Shown piece by piece: positions 8,257 through 16,911 of a stretch of DNA of 35,506 nucleotides; the first letter of the stretch is position 1, and each line of letters opens with the position of its first letter. The notes beneath the pieces are model-generated. The model saw only the letters and a program-made list of their open reading frames with translations. It made no database searches and was not told the DNA's origin. Source of the stretch: Candidatus Hydrogenedentota bacterium (GTDB taxonomy: Bacteria > Hydrogenedentota > Hydrogenedentia > Hydrogenedentales > SLHB01); the NCBI GenBank assembly GCA_019695095.1, contig JAIBAQ010000048.1, positions 1 to 35,506 on the forward strand, read 5' to 3'. A program made the translations under genes and the position numbers.

Positions 8257-9195
8257 GTGAGCAGTACAAAGAAGTACGGATTTACCCTGATCGAGTTGTT
8301 GGTCGTAATCGCCATTATCGGCATCTTGGCGGCGATCCTGTTGCCCGCGTTGGCGAGGGCTCGCGAGGCCGCGCGCCGCGCATCGTGTCAGAATAACCTC
8401 AAACAGATGGGCGTAATCTTCAAGATGTATTCGGGGGAATCCAAGGGTGAATTGCTGCCCCCGATACGAACGGCCATCATCGATCTCACGATACCCTTGG
8501 TAGACGGCTGCAACGGACCCAACGCCGACGCCTCGTTTGCGCGCGCAACAACGCCCCATGGGCCCGCGATTTATCCGGAGTACCTCACCGACTTCAACAC
8601 GCTCATTTGCCCGTCCGATCCGCGCAGCAGCAAGGTGGATTCGGGCGAGTGGTGGCACTGCCCCGAAAACGACGCGACGAGTCCGATCAATCCGTGGCTC
8701 GTGCACAACATGTCGTACATCTACTACAGTTGGGCGCTTTCGCCCGAGTTGTACCTCGCGGACATCGCAAACCTCAACAACCCCGAAGACGATATTGGCG
8801 CCTTTCTCGGCCTGCTCAATCCCGCGTTTCTGGACGTCGTGACGGAACTCGTTACGCGCGTCGGCGAAGCCTACACGACCGCCGATTACTCCGTTTTCGA
8901 CGAAGACTTCGACGTCGGTGGAAGACCGCTCTACCGTTTGCGCGAGGGCATCGAACGCTTCTTCGTCTCCGACATCAACAACGCCGCTGCCTCCTCGAAG
9001 GCCCAGAGCGACCTGCCGATCATGCACGACGACATCAACGCCAACGTTCAATTGAATGGCGGCAGCTTCAACCATATCCCGGGCGGGGCGAATGTCCTCT
9101 ACCTTGATGGACATGTCTCGTTTCTCAAGTATCCCAGCGATTGGCCCGTAGCCAGCTCGTGGGCCATGATGATGCGCGCTATCGATACGCTGTAG
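8257..9195 (+). CDS. DUF1559-type pseudopilin with prepilin N-terminal methylation domain
   Basis: A type II secretion/type IV pilin-like exported protein of 312 residues. It starts at a GTG with a perfect AGGAGG site. The prepilin peptidase motif is YG/FTLIE (cleavage after Gly8, Glu13 at +5), followed by the hydrophobic [19 protein letters not shown] helix and the [20 protein letters not shown] stretch that typifies DUF1559 proteins. The C-terminus holds [17 protein letters not shown], the H-X9-DG-type ending. This family is greatly expanded in Planctomycetes, Verrucomicrobia and Hydrogenedentes, and its function is still unclear; pseudopilus or surface-layer roles are proposed. It is flanked by its own promoter and terminator, with no secretion genes nearby. 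Confidence 0.92.
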   Translation: MSSTKKYGFTLIELLVVIAIIGILAAILLPALARAREAARRASCQNNLKQMGVIFKMYSGESKGELLPPIRTAIIDLTIPLVDGCNGPNADASFARATTPHGPAIYPEYLTDFNTLICPSDPRSSKVDSGEWWHCPENDATSPINPWLVHNMSYIYYSWALSPELYLADIANLNNPEDDIGAFLGLLNPAFLDVVTELVTRVGEAYTTADYSVFDEDFDVGGRPLYRLREGIERFFVSDINNAAASSKAQSDLPIMHDDINANVQLNGGSFNHIPGGANVLYLDGHVSFLKYPSDWPVASSWAMMMRAIDTL

Positions 9196-9213
9196 TCCGT
9201 TATTTGCTGCCAC

Positions 9214-9249
9214 GCGCCGCCCTCATCCAGGGGGCGGCGCTGTTGTTTT
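9214..9249 (+). terminator. Intrinsic terminator of the pseudopilin gene
   Basis: GCGCCGCCC (9214-9222) and GGGCGGCGC (9232-9240) form a perfect 9-bp stem with a 9-base loop, followed by TGTTGTTTT. The T-tract overlaps the next promoter's -35 by two bases. Confidence 0.85.
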
Positions 9250-9276
9250 GAAAGTCTTCGCCAAGGCGACTATACT
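9248..9276 (+). promoter_or_regulatory. Sigma-70-type promoter at the start of the polysaccharide locus
   Basis: TTGAAA (9248-9253), a 17-base spacer and TATACT (9271-9276), close to consensus. It precedes the TTG start at 9318, which has GAGG (9309-9312) 5 bases upstream. Confidence 0.75.
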
Positions 9277-9317
9277 TTCTCCTCACCCCTGAAATAGGCG
9301 TAATTCGCGAGGTTTCC

Positions 9318-11699
9318 TTGAACGACAGTCTCCTCGAAACATCCCCGGATGCCGCGGGAGCAAGTATTCGCGTCGCACCGGTTCGAGGTCTGATTCCCGC
9401 CGTGAACGCGAAGGGCTCGCCGTTTCCGCAGGTCGTATTGAACAAGTGGATCCGGCTGAGCCGAACCGCCTACAAGACGCCCAAGATCGATGTGTTTTTC
9501 GACGCATTCAACGCGGGCGTCTTCCGTGAGATGACCGCGTGTGCCGACACGCTCGACACAAAGCTTTCGATCCGCACCAACTGCGCGTCCGCGCCTCCCA
9601 GCGCGGAGGAACTCAAGGCACTCGCCCCGTGGGACGTCTATTTGGCTGGGCCTTCGCCCTCCGATGCCAACGTCCGCGCATGGATGGACGCCTGCCGCGA
9701 ATGCCGGATTCCGGTGCGTTTGCAGGTGCGCGCGCCGTTCGGGCCTGCCTTCAACGCCGATGCGTGGGCCACCGATTTCGCCGAGCATGGCGTCGTCTCC
9801 GTGAATGTGTGCCTCGCGGACCCCTTCGCGACCAGTTCGACAAAGCAGAATGGCACAGACCCAGATTGGGCAAGCCAGTCTGCTGCCCTTGCAGACGCCC
9901 TCCAGGCAAAGGGAATCGAGATCAATATAGTTGGCCTTCCATTTTGCGGAGTGGATGAGCGACTCTGGCCGAATGTGCTGAACTCACGCCAGTTCGTGCT
10001 GGATCATCAACAGTACCGCGAGAAGGCGTATCAACTCGCGCAGTTGCTGTATCGCCGGAGTCCGATTGTCGCGGGGAAGATCGTGACGATGCTTCTCGCG
10101 CGGCACACCCTCTTCAAAGACCCTATCGACGCGCGCGTGCTTCCGTTGCTCGTCAGCAGGCCCGTTCCCTACCTGTGGGCCGTTGCGTGGCGAAAACTGA
10201 CGCGGCATCTGCGGTTCATTCCGAAGACACCACACATCCGCCCCTCCGACGACATTCTCGACAATGCGGCCTTCGCGCAGGCAGACGACCGAACGAAACT
10301 GGATGGCGATCCGGTATGCGGTACGTGTTGCATGCGGCGCATCTGCGACGGCATTACTCCCGACGTCAAGCGCGTATGTCCGTCGCTCACGGCATTGCCG
10401 CGCGCAGGCGAACTCATCGTATCGCCCATGCACTTTTGCGCAGACCGCCCGAGATACTACGACGCGTTCGACGCGGGGCGCGGCAGGTTTACGGAAGGGC
10501 AGATCGCGCTTGCGAAGAAAGCAAACGACCTCACGAGCAACAGCATACCGACGCGGCGCATCACCCCGCGCGAATACGGCACGGATGACGCGATGTTCGC
10601 CCAGTTCGAGGGCGCGGTGCAGTGGCGTTCGCTCTCAAACGGCGAGAAACTCAGTTGGCCGCTGGCGCGCTTGACGGCCCCCTATACCGTGTCGGTTACG
10701 TTCGGAGGAGGGATTGCCGACTATATCGGCTTCAGCCTGGGACGGCATTGCCGCATCGTGTGCCCAATGGAGGCGTATCGACATACCTTAACGCTGCACG
10801 TCGAGGCGGACGGACACTACGTCTTTTTGCGCGATGGCCAACTCGTTCGCCCGACGGAGTTCGAGGGGCTGTTCTACGCGCCCGTGCGGTTGGCCTCGGC
10901 CACCGAACTGCGATTGTCCATATGGAACATCGAATCGGAGATCCTCAGCCAGTTTGTGGACATCTGGACAGAGGAGACCAGTGAAACCTCCGCCCTTCCA
11001 AAGCCAACGTATTCCGTGGTGATTGTCAGCACCCGCTATGCGCGCCGTTTGCAGGCCGTATTGCTGAGTCTCGCGAACCAGCGCGGGTTCGACATGCGCA
11101 AACTCGAAGTCATCGTGGCCTACGTGCCTGGCCTGGACCCCACCGATGACCTTCTCGACAGCCTGCAAATGACGCACCCGGATCTGCGTATTCATCGCTC
11201 GCCGTTCCAGGAGAAATACGCCAATTCCAAGGGCTTCATCATCAACGAAACCGTCAAGATGGCCTCGGGCGAATGGATCGTTCTCATTGACTCGGATATC
11301 GTTGTGCCGCCGAATATGTTTCAGAGCATCGACAAGTTGAAGACCGACAGTTACTTCCTCGCCGCGGACGGCCGCAAGATGTTATCGCCGGAAACAACAG
11401 CGAAAATACTGCTTGGCGAAATATTGCCGTGGCGCGATTGGGATGACTTGCTTTCCGATGCCAGCGAGTTCCGGCTGCGTGAAGCGCATGGAGTCCCTGT
11501 GGGCTTTTTCCAATGCGTGCGTGCGTCCTGCTGGGACAAAGTGCAGTATGAAGAACTGGATCACTTCGAAGGTTCGGACATGCGGTTCGGAGTGCGCATC
11601 ATCCACACCTTCGGACCCCCGGTGCGCTTAAGCGGACTTCCGGTGCTGCATCTGGACCACGGCGGCAGCCAGTGGTACGGGACGATCAAGCACCGTTGA
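9318..11699 (+). CDS. Family 2 glycosyltransferase fused to a cluster-less radical-SAM-like domain
   Basis: A 793-residue multidomain cytoplasmic protein. The C-terminal part (about residues 563-790) is a GT-A family 2 glycosyltransferase: TYSVVIVSTRYARRLQAVLLSL, a nucleotide-sugar fold and GEWIVLIDSDIVVPPNMF with DSD at 658-660. Residues 30-400 look like a radical-SAM-type alpha/beta barrel (KIDVFFDAFNAGVFREMTAC, IPVRLQVRAPFG, GIEINIVGLPF), but no CxxxCxxC cluster motif is present. It keeps a downstream cysteine set, C334-G-T-C337-C-M-R-R-I-C343-D-G plus C354, with the same CxxC-x5-C-D-G spacing as the radical SAM enzyme at 16912-18234. Residues about 415-555 are a beta-rich linker domain. 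It uses a TTG start and is first in the polysaccharide locus. The GT call is firm; the barrel assignment is inference. Confidence 0.75.
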   Translation: MNDSLLETSPDAAGASIRVAPVRGLIPAVNAKGSPFPQVVLNKWIRLSRTAYKTPKIDVFFDAFNAGVFREMTACADTLDTKLSIRTNCASAPPSAEELKALAPWDVYLAGPSPSDANVRAWMDACRECRIPVRLQVRAPFGPAFNADAWATDFAEHGVVSVNVCLADPFATSSTKQNGTDPDWASQSAALADALQAKGIEINIVGLPFCGVDERLWPNVLNSRQFVLDHQQYREKAYQLAQLLYRRSPIVAGKIVTMLLARHTLFKDPIDARVLPLLVSRPVPYLWAVAWRKLTRHLRFIPKTPHIRPSDDILDNAAFAQADDRTKLDGDPVCGTCCMRRICDGITPDVKRVCPSLTALPRAGELIVSPMHFCADRPRYYDAFDAGRGRFTEGQIALAKKANDLTSNSIPTRRITPREYGTDDAMFAQFEGAVQWRSLSNGEKLSWPLARLTAPYTVSVTFGGGIADYIGFSLGRHCRIVCPMEAYRHTLTLHVEADGHYVFLRDGQLVRPTEFEGLFYAPVRLASATELRLSIWNIESEILSQFVDIWTEETSETSALPKPTYSVVIVSTRYARRLQAVLLSLANQRGFDMRKLEVIVAYVPGLDPTDDLLDSLQMTHPDLRIHRSPFQEKYANSKGFIINETVKMASGEWIVLIDSDIVVPPNMFQSIDKLKTDSYFLAADGRKMLSPETTAKILLGEILPWRDWDDLLSDASEFRLREAHGVPVGFFQCVRASCWDKVQYEELDHFEGSDMRFGVRIIHTFGPPVRLSGLPVLHLDHGGSQWYGTIKHR

Positions 11700-11747
11700 C
11701 CAAGACTTCATTGTTGGGGGCAGCCGACCGACGGCGGGTGTTCAAGA

Positions 11748-11777
11748 TTGGCGGTGTGTCTGCCGCTAAGGTAGAGT
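11748..11777 (+). promoter_or_regulatory. Candidate promoter directly before the ABC permease
   Basis: TTGGCG (11748-11753), an 18-base spacer and TAGAGT (11772-11777). The predicted start site falls at or next to the ATG at 11785, so the transcript would be leaderless; no convincing ribosome-binding site precedes that ATG. Confidence 0.35.
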
Positions 11778-11784
11778 ACGGGGT

Positions 11785-12633
11785 ATGAGTTCACTTGTTT
11801 ACAGCGACGCCTATGCGAGACAGGTTCGACGGGTACTGCCCGACCTGATTCGAAGCCGGGGCCTCATCTACGATCTAGTCTCCAAGGATCTTCGGGCACG
11901 GTATCGCAATACCGTGGTCGGGTTCATGTGGACGGTACTGCAGCCCCTTGCGTTCACGCTGATACTGACGTTTGTGTTTACTCATGTGTTTGCGGGAAGG
12001 GCTGCCGGATTGTCCGGCGACCATCCTATGATTGTCCACATCTTGTGTGGCCTTGTCTTCTGGCAAATGTTCGCGACCTCCGTCGGACGGGCGACGTCTT
12101 CACTGCTCGACAACCACGATCTGGTCAAGAAGGCCTATTTCCCGCGAGAAGTGATGCCGCTGGCGTCCATGGGCATCTGCATCGTGAACGGCATCATCGG
12201 TTTCCTGCTTTTCATGGTTGTGCGAATCTGGCTCGAAGGGGGATTCGGCTGGAACGCGCTATGGACTCCCGTGATCTTTCTTATCCAACTGATCCTCACG
12301 ACTGGCATCGCGCTGTTGTGCGCATATCTCAATGTCTACTACCGCGACGTCGGTTACATCGTCGAGGTAGCGCTGACGTTCGGATTCTATGCAACGCCCA
12401 TCTTCTACAGCATCGAACAAGTTAGCGCCGCGGCGGGCAATTCGCTTGCACTGAAGTTGTACATGCTGAACCCGATGGTGGGGATCATCTCCTCGTTCCG
12501 GCAAGTTCTGCTGGACAATCGCGCGCCTTCGCTGGACCTAATGCTCTATCCTCTCGCAATCGCCGTAATCGTCCTGCTGCTTGGCATCGTGATGTTTCGA
12601 CGTAACGCGGCCACCATCGCCGATCATCTCTAA
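11785..12633 (+). CDS. ABC-2 polysaccharide/teichoic-acid-type export permease
   Basis: The membrane subunit of an ABC exporter for lipid-linked O-antigen, capsule or similar glycans (Wzm/TagG/RfbA type). Its 282 residues have six predicted membrane spans. The N-terminal LIYDLVSKDLRARYRNTVVGFMW amphipathic segment and LQPLAFTLILTFVFTHVF are diagnostic, as are LLDNHDLVKKAYFPREVMPLAS and the late LKLYMLNPMVGIISSFRQVLLD loop. The stop codon shares one base with the start of the ATPase gene (TAATG), so the two subunits are translationally coupled. Together with the upstream glycosyltransferase it points to a glycan assembled in the cytoplasm and then exported. Confidence 0.93.
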   Translation: MSSLVYSDAYARQVRRVLPDLIRSRGLIYDLVSKDLRARYRNTVVGFMWTVLQPLAFTLILTFVFTHVFAGRAAGLSGDHPMIVHILCGLVFWQMFATSVGRATSSLLDNHDLVKKAYFPREVMPLASMGICIVNGIIGFLLFMVVRIWLEGGFGWNALWTPVIFLIQLILTTGIALLCAYLNVYYRDVGYIVEVALTFGFYATPIFYSIEQVSAAAGNSLALKLYMLNPMVGIISSFRQVLLDNRAPSLDLMLYPLAIAVIVLLLGIVMFRRNAATIADHL

Positions 12634-14699
12634 TGCCCATCATCGAATTAGAAAATGTAGGCAAGAAATTCGCCACGCGACGCGGCACCGGCATGCTGCT
12701 GGGACGCCGCGGACTGTTCGACACGTTGCGGGGCCGCAAAACCGAGTACTTTGACGCGTTGCGTGGAATCACGTTCAACGTGGAACCAGGCGATTCGTTT
12801 GGAATCATCGGTCCCAACGGTTCCGGCAAGAGCACCCTGCTGAAGATCCTTGCGGGAGTCACGGCGCCGACCAGCGGTCACGTGCGGGTACACGGACGGA
12901 TGGCTTCGCTTCTTGAACTAGGCGCGGGCTTCCATCCATTGCTCACGGGGCGCGAAAACGTCTACCTCAACGGCCGCATTCTTGGCATGTCCCACAAAGA
13001 CGTTGACGGCGTGTTCGACCGTATCGTCGAGTTTTCGGGCATTGAGCCTTTCATCGACAACCCCGTGGAAACCTACTCCAGCGGCATGTTTGTGCGCCTC
13101 GCCTTCTCCGTGGCCGTACACGCCAACCCCGACATCTTCCTCGTCGACGAAGTTCTTGCCGTGGGCGACGAAGAATTCCAGCGCAAATGCCGCCAGCGCA
13201 TCATCGATTTGCGCGACCAAGGAAAGACAATCATTTTTGTCTCGCACGATCTCGGATTGGTCCACGCGCTGTGCAACCATGTAGTTCTCCTCACCAAAGG
13301 CGAGATGGTCACCCGCGGATCGCCGCAACAAACCATCGAATACTACCTGCGGCAAACGGGGTCGCCGAAGGGAGTGCACACGTTCAAAGAGGGCAATCTG
13401 GATGCCATCTTTGCAAACGGGCGGATATCACTTTTCCGAGATCAGGTAGAAGTCAGTGCTTCTGGCGGCCTGCGCGCCGAGGTATATTCCATGGAGGCCT
13501 GCCATCAATGCCACGAGGCAACATGGACGGTCGTCGAGAAAGGGCCCTTCCACTGTGTGGCGCGCGGACGTATGCCACGCCTGCCCTTGGTCCATATCTG
13601 GAGAATGTGGATCGAGAATAACCGTCTAAAGTGGAGTGTGGCTGTTGAATGCGACCGTCCGACTCCGGTAACGCTTATTAATGCCAACCTCTTCTTCCCC
13701 GCGCTTTACCGCGAATGGATCTACGGCGACTTAGAGGGCGTCTTTCCAGACCATCTCCCGACGGATACATTCTGGACATCCGTGGCGTCGTACACCGCCC
13801 CGTGCAGGGAAGCTGCGCTCTTTGCTCCTGACGATTCGGTCTTTCCCAACATCGACATTGCCGTAGAATCGCTTTACCCGTTTGTCCGCCTATTCTGGTA
13901 CAACAGCGATTATGTCGCTGGTTCCCGCGTTCTCCAGATCAATGCACAATTCCCCGCGCAGGAAGCGCGTTTACCAAAAGGTCGAACCGAACTCTTTGAG
14001 GCCTCTATTGACCTGGGTTCCTCAAAGGCAACTATTCATTCCCGAACACAGACTGTTCGATCGGTGAACTCAGGCGATGTTTCCTGTTATTTCGAGCGGG
14101 GGTCCATCCGAATATCCTATCGGGGAGAGGAACTCACAAGTTTCGGGCATGTTTACTCCTCGCTGCTCATCGGCCGTCTGTGGAACGACAGTATCGGCCT
14201 TCAGTGGGGAAGTGCTGAGCGAATCGGCGACACGTTGCGAATATCGGGCGAATCCAGAAGGATACCGTTTCACCTCACTTGGGAAATTTCGCCGTGCGTT
14301 TCGGGTTTCGATCTTTCACTCTGGCTGGACACTCTGGATGTTCTCGACGTCCAGGAATATCAAGTCAGCGTTATGCTTCGCGACTCGTACGATCATTGGG
14401 AAAGCGAGCATGAATCAGGGATCTTTCCGCAAGTTGCCACAAGTCAAAAGGACTGGGTTCATCTGAACACAGACTATAGTCCGGGAGGCAGAATCTCGGC
14501 GTGGGGTCCGTCACTGCCAAAGGTAACCTTCTCAGGCAAAGCCACGGTTAGCCATCCCCGGATGACAGCCCTTAACACCGCCCATTTCGAGAATGCTCGT
14601 GTACTTCAAGCTCTCCACACTCCTGCCCGGCTTGTCTTTCATGTAGATAAGGGAAGACATCTCTTGTTCTCTGGGACAATCTCGATTGAGGCTACCTAG
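12633..14699 (+). CDS. ABC polysaccharide exporter ATPase with a long beta-rich C-terminal extension
   Basis: The nucleotide-binding subunit of the exporter. Residues 1-243 are a standard Wzt/TagH ATPase: Walker A GPNGSGKST (60-68), a LLELGAGFHPLLTGRENVYLNG segment typical of O-antigen exporters, signature YSSGMFVRL (148-156), Walker B DIFLVDE (167-173) and H-loop His205. The remaining 445 residues (244-688) are unusually long; Wzt carbohydrate-binding C-domains are commonly much shorter. They are rich in aromatic and beta-strand-like segments and contain a CHQC pair near residue 290. Two beta-sandwich domains are possible, and substrate-glycan recognition is the natural guess. I do not recognise the family of this extension. 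It overlaps the permease gene by one base. Confidence 0.9.
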   Translation: MPIIELENVGKKFATRRGTGMLLGRRGLFDTLRGRKTEYFDALRGITFNVEPGDSFGIIGPNGSGKSTLLKILAGVTAPTSGHVRVHGRMASLLELGAGFHPLLTGRENVYLNGRILGMSHKDVDGVFDRIVEFSGIEPFIDNPVETYSSGMFVRLAFSVAVHANPDIFLVDEVLAVGDEEFQRKCRQRIIDLRDQGKTIIFVSHDLGLVHALCNHVVLLTKGEMVTRGSPQQTIEYYLRQTGSPKGVHTFKEGNLDAIFANGRISLFRDQVEVSASGGLRAEVYSMEACHQCHEATWTVVEKGPFHCVARGRMPRLPLVHIWRMWIENNRLKWSVAVECDRPTPVTLINANLFFPALYREWIYGDLEGVFPDHLPTDTFWTSVASYTAPCREAALFAPDDSVFPNIDIAVESLYPFVRLFWYNSDYVAGSRVLQINAQFPAQEARLPKGRTELFEASIDLGSSKATIHSRTQTVRSVNSGDVSCYFERGSIRISYRGEELTSFGHVYSSLLIGRLWNDSIGLQWGSAERIGDTLRISGESRRIPFHLTWEISPCVSGFDLSLWLDTLDVLDVQEYQVSVMLRDSYDHWESEHESGIFPQVATSQKDWVHLNTDYSPGGRISAWGPSLPKVTFSGKATVSHPRMTALNTAHFENARVLQALHTPARLVFHVDKGRHLLFSGTISIEAT

Positions 14700-14970
14700 T
14701 CCGGATTTCTCGCGAACGCCCGCAAACCCATACCAAAACCAGTGCAATCGTCATACTTGATACTTCGTGTGAGGCAGTTCTGCATAGACAGATTGTGTTC
14801 GTGAGAAGAAGTCCGAATGGCATAGCCTCAACGTCTTGTACGTCACCCATTTGCGCCGACGGTCGGGTCCAATCGTACAAATTACGATCTAAAGCTCCGG
14901 TAGCCATGACGACGCCGATAGGGCAATCCTCCCGATAGGCATCGGAGGCTTGGTCTTTACGACCATGTTG
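14692..14970 (-). pseudogene. Possible gene remnant, perhaps glycosyltransferase-like
   Basis: The open minus-strand frame between stops reads like degraded protein sequence: AYREDCPIGVVMATGALD, RNLYDWTRPSAQ and GDVQDVEAMPFGLLLTN. The last phrase resembles the VQEVDA-x-P-x-G-LL segment of some family 2 glycosyltransferases. There is no plausible start or ribosome-binding site, and the frame sits between convergent genes at the end of the plus-strand ATPase. It could be a decayed glycosyltransferase or chance. The rest of the gap (14700-14984) shows nothing else. Confidence 0.3.
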
Positions 14971-14984
14971 TCACGAGAAGATGC

Positions 14985-16661
14985 TCAGTGTTTCTTGCGG
15001 GGAAAGTACTCGGCGACCAAATAGTCGGCTAGCGCCGCACCGACTTCTCGCGCGCCAGCCGGAGAGAAGTGGCCATCTTGACGATAGAAAACTTCCAACC
15101 TCTCTTCTTCTGGCAGTGCCAGTAATGCATCCGTTACTTTCGCGTAGGGAATTCCAGCGGATTGGAAACACTCCTGCGTTACGCGAATGTCCTTGTTCAT
15201 TACGTATTGGTACCCGTGACTCTGTTCATTCAAGACTACCCACGCTTGTGGGAAAAGCGAGATCTCATCCGAGTGCGCAAACCCAATTAGGTCGACGCCT
15301 CTGCTATCGCATTTCTCCTTTAGCGCACGAATGTCCGCACACATCATCTCGAATGCCTCGGTGAGTTCCGGGTACCACTCGACAAGACATGGTTCGCGTA
15401 ACCAATGTCTATCGGTTTTGGGCACAAGTCTTGGGTATTTGTACTCGGGCATCATGCGAAGGTCCGCGAGGCATTTCATCACGGGACCTTCATAGTTATA
15501 GTTCGTCGAGATTAAGGCATATACGTTCGAGTGCGTCTGCAGCCATCGCTCTGCCAGGATTGGGAACTCATTCTGTCTTCGGAAATTGTAATAACAACGT
15601 TCCCACTGCACATCGAAAGTTGGCAGCAGCTTGTTCAAGCGAGAATACGTTCCCGCTATGTCGTTTGACGGAAAGATCTGCCAGATCACCAAGTCTGGCT
15701 CAAGCTTGAATCCTCGTTCTTGCAGAAAGCCTGCCTCCTGCCACGGCGCGTAACCTCCAACGCCCATGTTTATTACAACAATACGCTTGCCGATCCCTGC
15801 ACTCGCAAGCCGGCGCTCCAGAACACGTGCGTACGTTTCGTCCGTCTTCAAACCGTGACCCATCGTATATGAGTCTCCCAGCATGATGATGCGGAATTCA
15901 TCGGGTGACTTTGGACCGTAAATGCGATCATCACGAATGCCTTGCTCTGAAATACTAACCGGTACGGTAATCCGCCGGTCGTCGTTGTCGATCAGCGTGA
16001 TCGCGCCTTTGCTGCCTGGCCTCAATGTAAAGACATATTCCGGCACCGGTTCATAACATTTGGATGGCTGGGCTGGGGCCGGAGCTACATACCGAGAACC
16101 GAATTCTAGAATTGCCAGTCCGATCGCCGTGGAAACCGCCATAACGACCGCGCTACCTACGTCCATTCTGGTTCTCGTGCCAGGGAGTCGTGACAACGAC
16201 CTCGCGGCACAAGAGAGCTGCACGGCGGCACAGGTCAGGATGATTAAGTTCGCCGAGCGAAAGAGCATAAGAAACAGCGCAGCGATTAGACATGCAAGCA
16301 TTGCCAAGCGAATTCCCACACCGTTCTTTATGCCGAATGCCGAAGCGACCCGGCCATGCTCGGTCACGGAAACAAGACGGGAATTGAAGAATAGAAGAAT
16401 CCCTAACACGGTTTGTGCGCACAAGAATACTGCTGTGGTCGCTTGCGCCGGAAAGAATCCAACAGAAAGGATGAGCAACGCGACGCCCGTCAGAGAAATT
16501 GCCAGAAACAGAGGACTTGCGACAAGGCAGATAGGCAGCATCAGCAAAACTAGACTTGAGTTTGTGAGGACGTAGTACGTGTACGGAATCAGTATAAAGC
16601 CAAAACTTCGCAGCACGTGCGAATACAAGTAAGCATGCCTCCCGTTTACGTTACTTTTCAC
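14985..16661 (-). CDS. Polytopic membrane protein with C-terminal SGNH-hydrolase (AlgX/AlgJ-like) domain
   Basis: A 558-residue membrane protein on the strand opposite its neighbours. Residues about 15-190 hold five to seven hydrophobic segments. A soluble SGNH domain follows: block I IIMLGDSYTMGHG with Ser264, block II NMGVGGYAPW, block III FPSNDI (Asn333) and block V QDGHFSPAG with Asp529 and His531. SGNH domains of this kind act as O-acetylesterases or O-acyltransferases on extracellular polysaccharides, which fits the locus: it could trim or add acyl groups on the exported glycan. The GTG start at 16661 is supported by AGGA 8 bases upstream. The acceptor and the direction of the reaction cannot be told from sequence. 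Confidence 0.8.
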   Translation of the reverse strand: MKSNVNGRHAYLYSHVLRSFGFILIPYTYYVLTNSSLVLLMLPICLVASPLFLAISLTGVALLILSVGFFPAQATTAVFLCAQTVLGILLFFNSRLVSVTEHGRVASAFGIKNGVGIRLAMLACLIAALFLMLFRSANLIILTCAAVQLSCAARSLSRLPGTRTRMDVGSAVVMAVSTAIGLAILEFGSRYVAPAPAQPSKCYEPVPEYVFTLRPGSKGAITLIDNDDRRITVPVSISEQGIRDDRIYGPKSPDEFRIIMLGDSYTMGHGLKTDETYARVLERRLASAGIGKRIVVINMGVGGYAPWQEAGFLQERGFKLEPDLVIWQIFPSNDIAGTYSRLNKLLPTFDVQWERCYYNFRRQNEFPILAERWLQTHSNVYALISTNYNYEGPVMKCLADLRMMPEYKYPRLVPKTDRHWLREPCLVEWYPELTEAFEMMCADIRALKEKCDSRGVDLIGFAHSDEISLFPQAWVVLNEQSHGYQYVMNKDIRVTQECFQSAGIPYAKVTDALLALPEEERLEVFYRQDGHFSPAGAREVGAALADYLVAEYFPRKKH

Positions 16662-16762
16662 ACGGCTATTCCTAGAGCGCTCCGCCTTTATTGTTCTGCT
16701 ATTCGTGACCGCAAATCCAAGTTGTTGATGCTAGTACACGAAGCGTTTCTATGGCAATTCGC

Positions 16763-16786
16763 ACAACGCCTTCGAACAACGCCTTC
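16763..16786 (+). repeat. Short tandem repeat, two copies of ACAACGCCTTC
   Basis: Two exact 11-base copies (16763-16773 and 16776-16786) with a 13-base period, in the divergent gap between the SGNH protein and the radical SAM gene. It could be a regulator-binding site. The rest of 16662-16911 has only the -10 noted at 16811. Confidence 0.45.
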
Positions 16787-16810
16787 TTCTCTTCTGCCAT
16801 CAGACTTGTC

Positions 16811-16816
16811 TATAAT
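16811..16816 (+). promoter_or_regulatory. Candidate -10 of the radical SAM gene
   Basis: A perfect TATAAT, with TG four bases upstream, sits 95 bases before the ATG at 16912. The -35 region (TTCTCT at 18-base spacing) is poor. GGAG (16901-16904) is 7 bases before ATG 16912 and decides that start over an in-frame TTG at 16882. Confidence 0.45.
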
Positions 16817-16911
16817 CTATTCTGTGGAGTCAGCGACTATGCGAACACTGTACCGGGCAGGTAGGTGTTAGTGGCTCGTAATTGCCTTCTGGCCATGCGT
16901 GGAGACTATCT

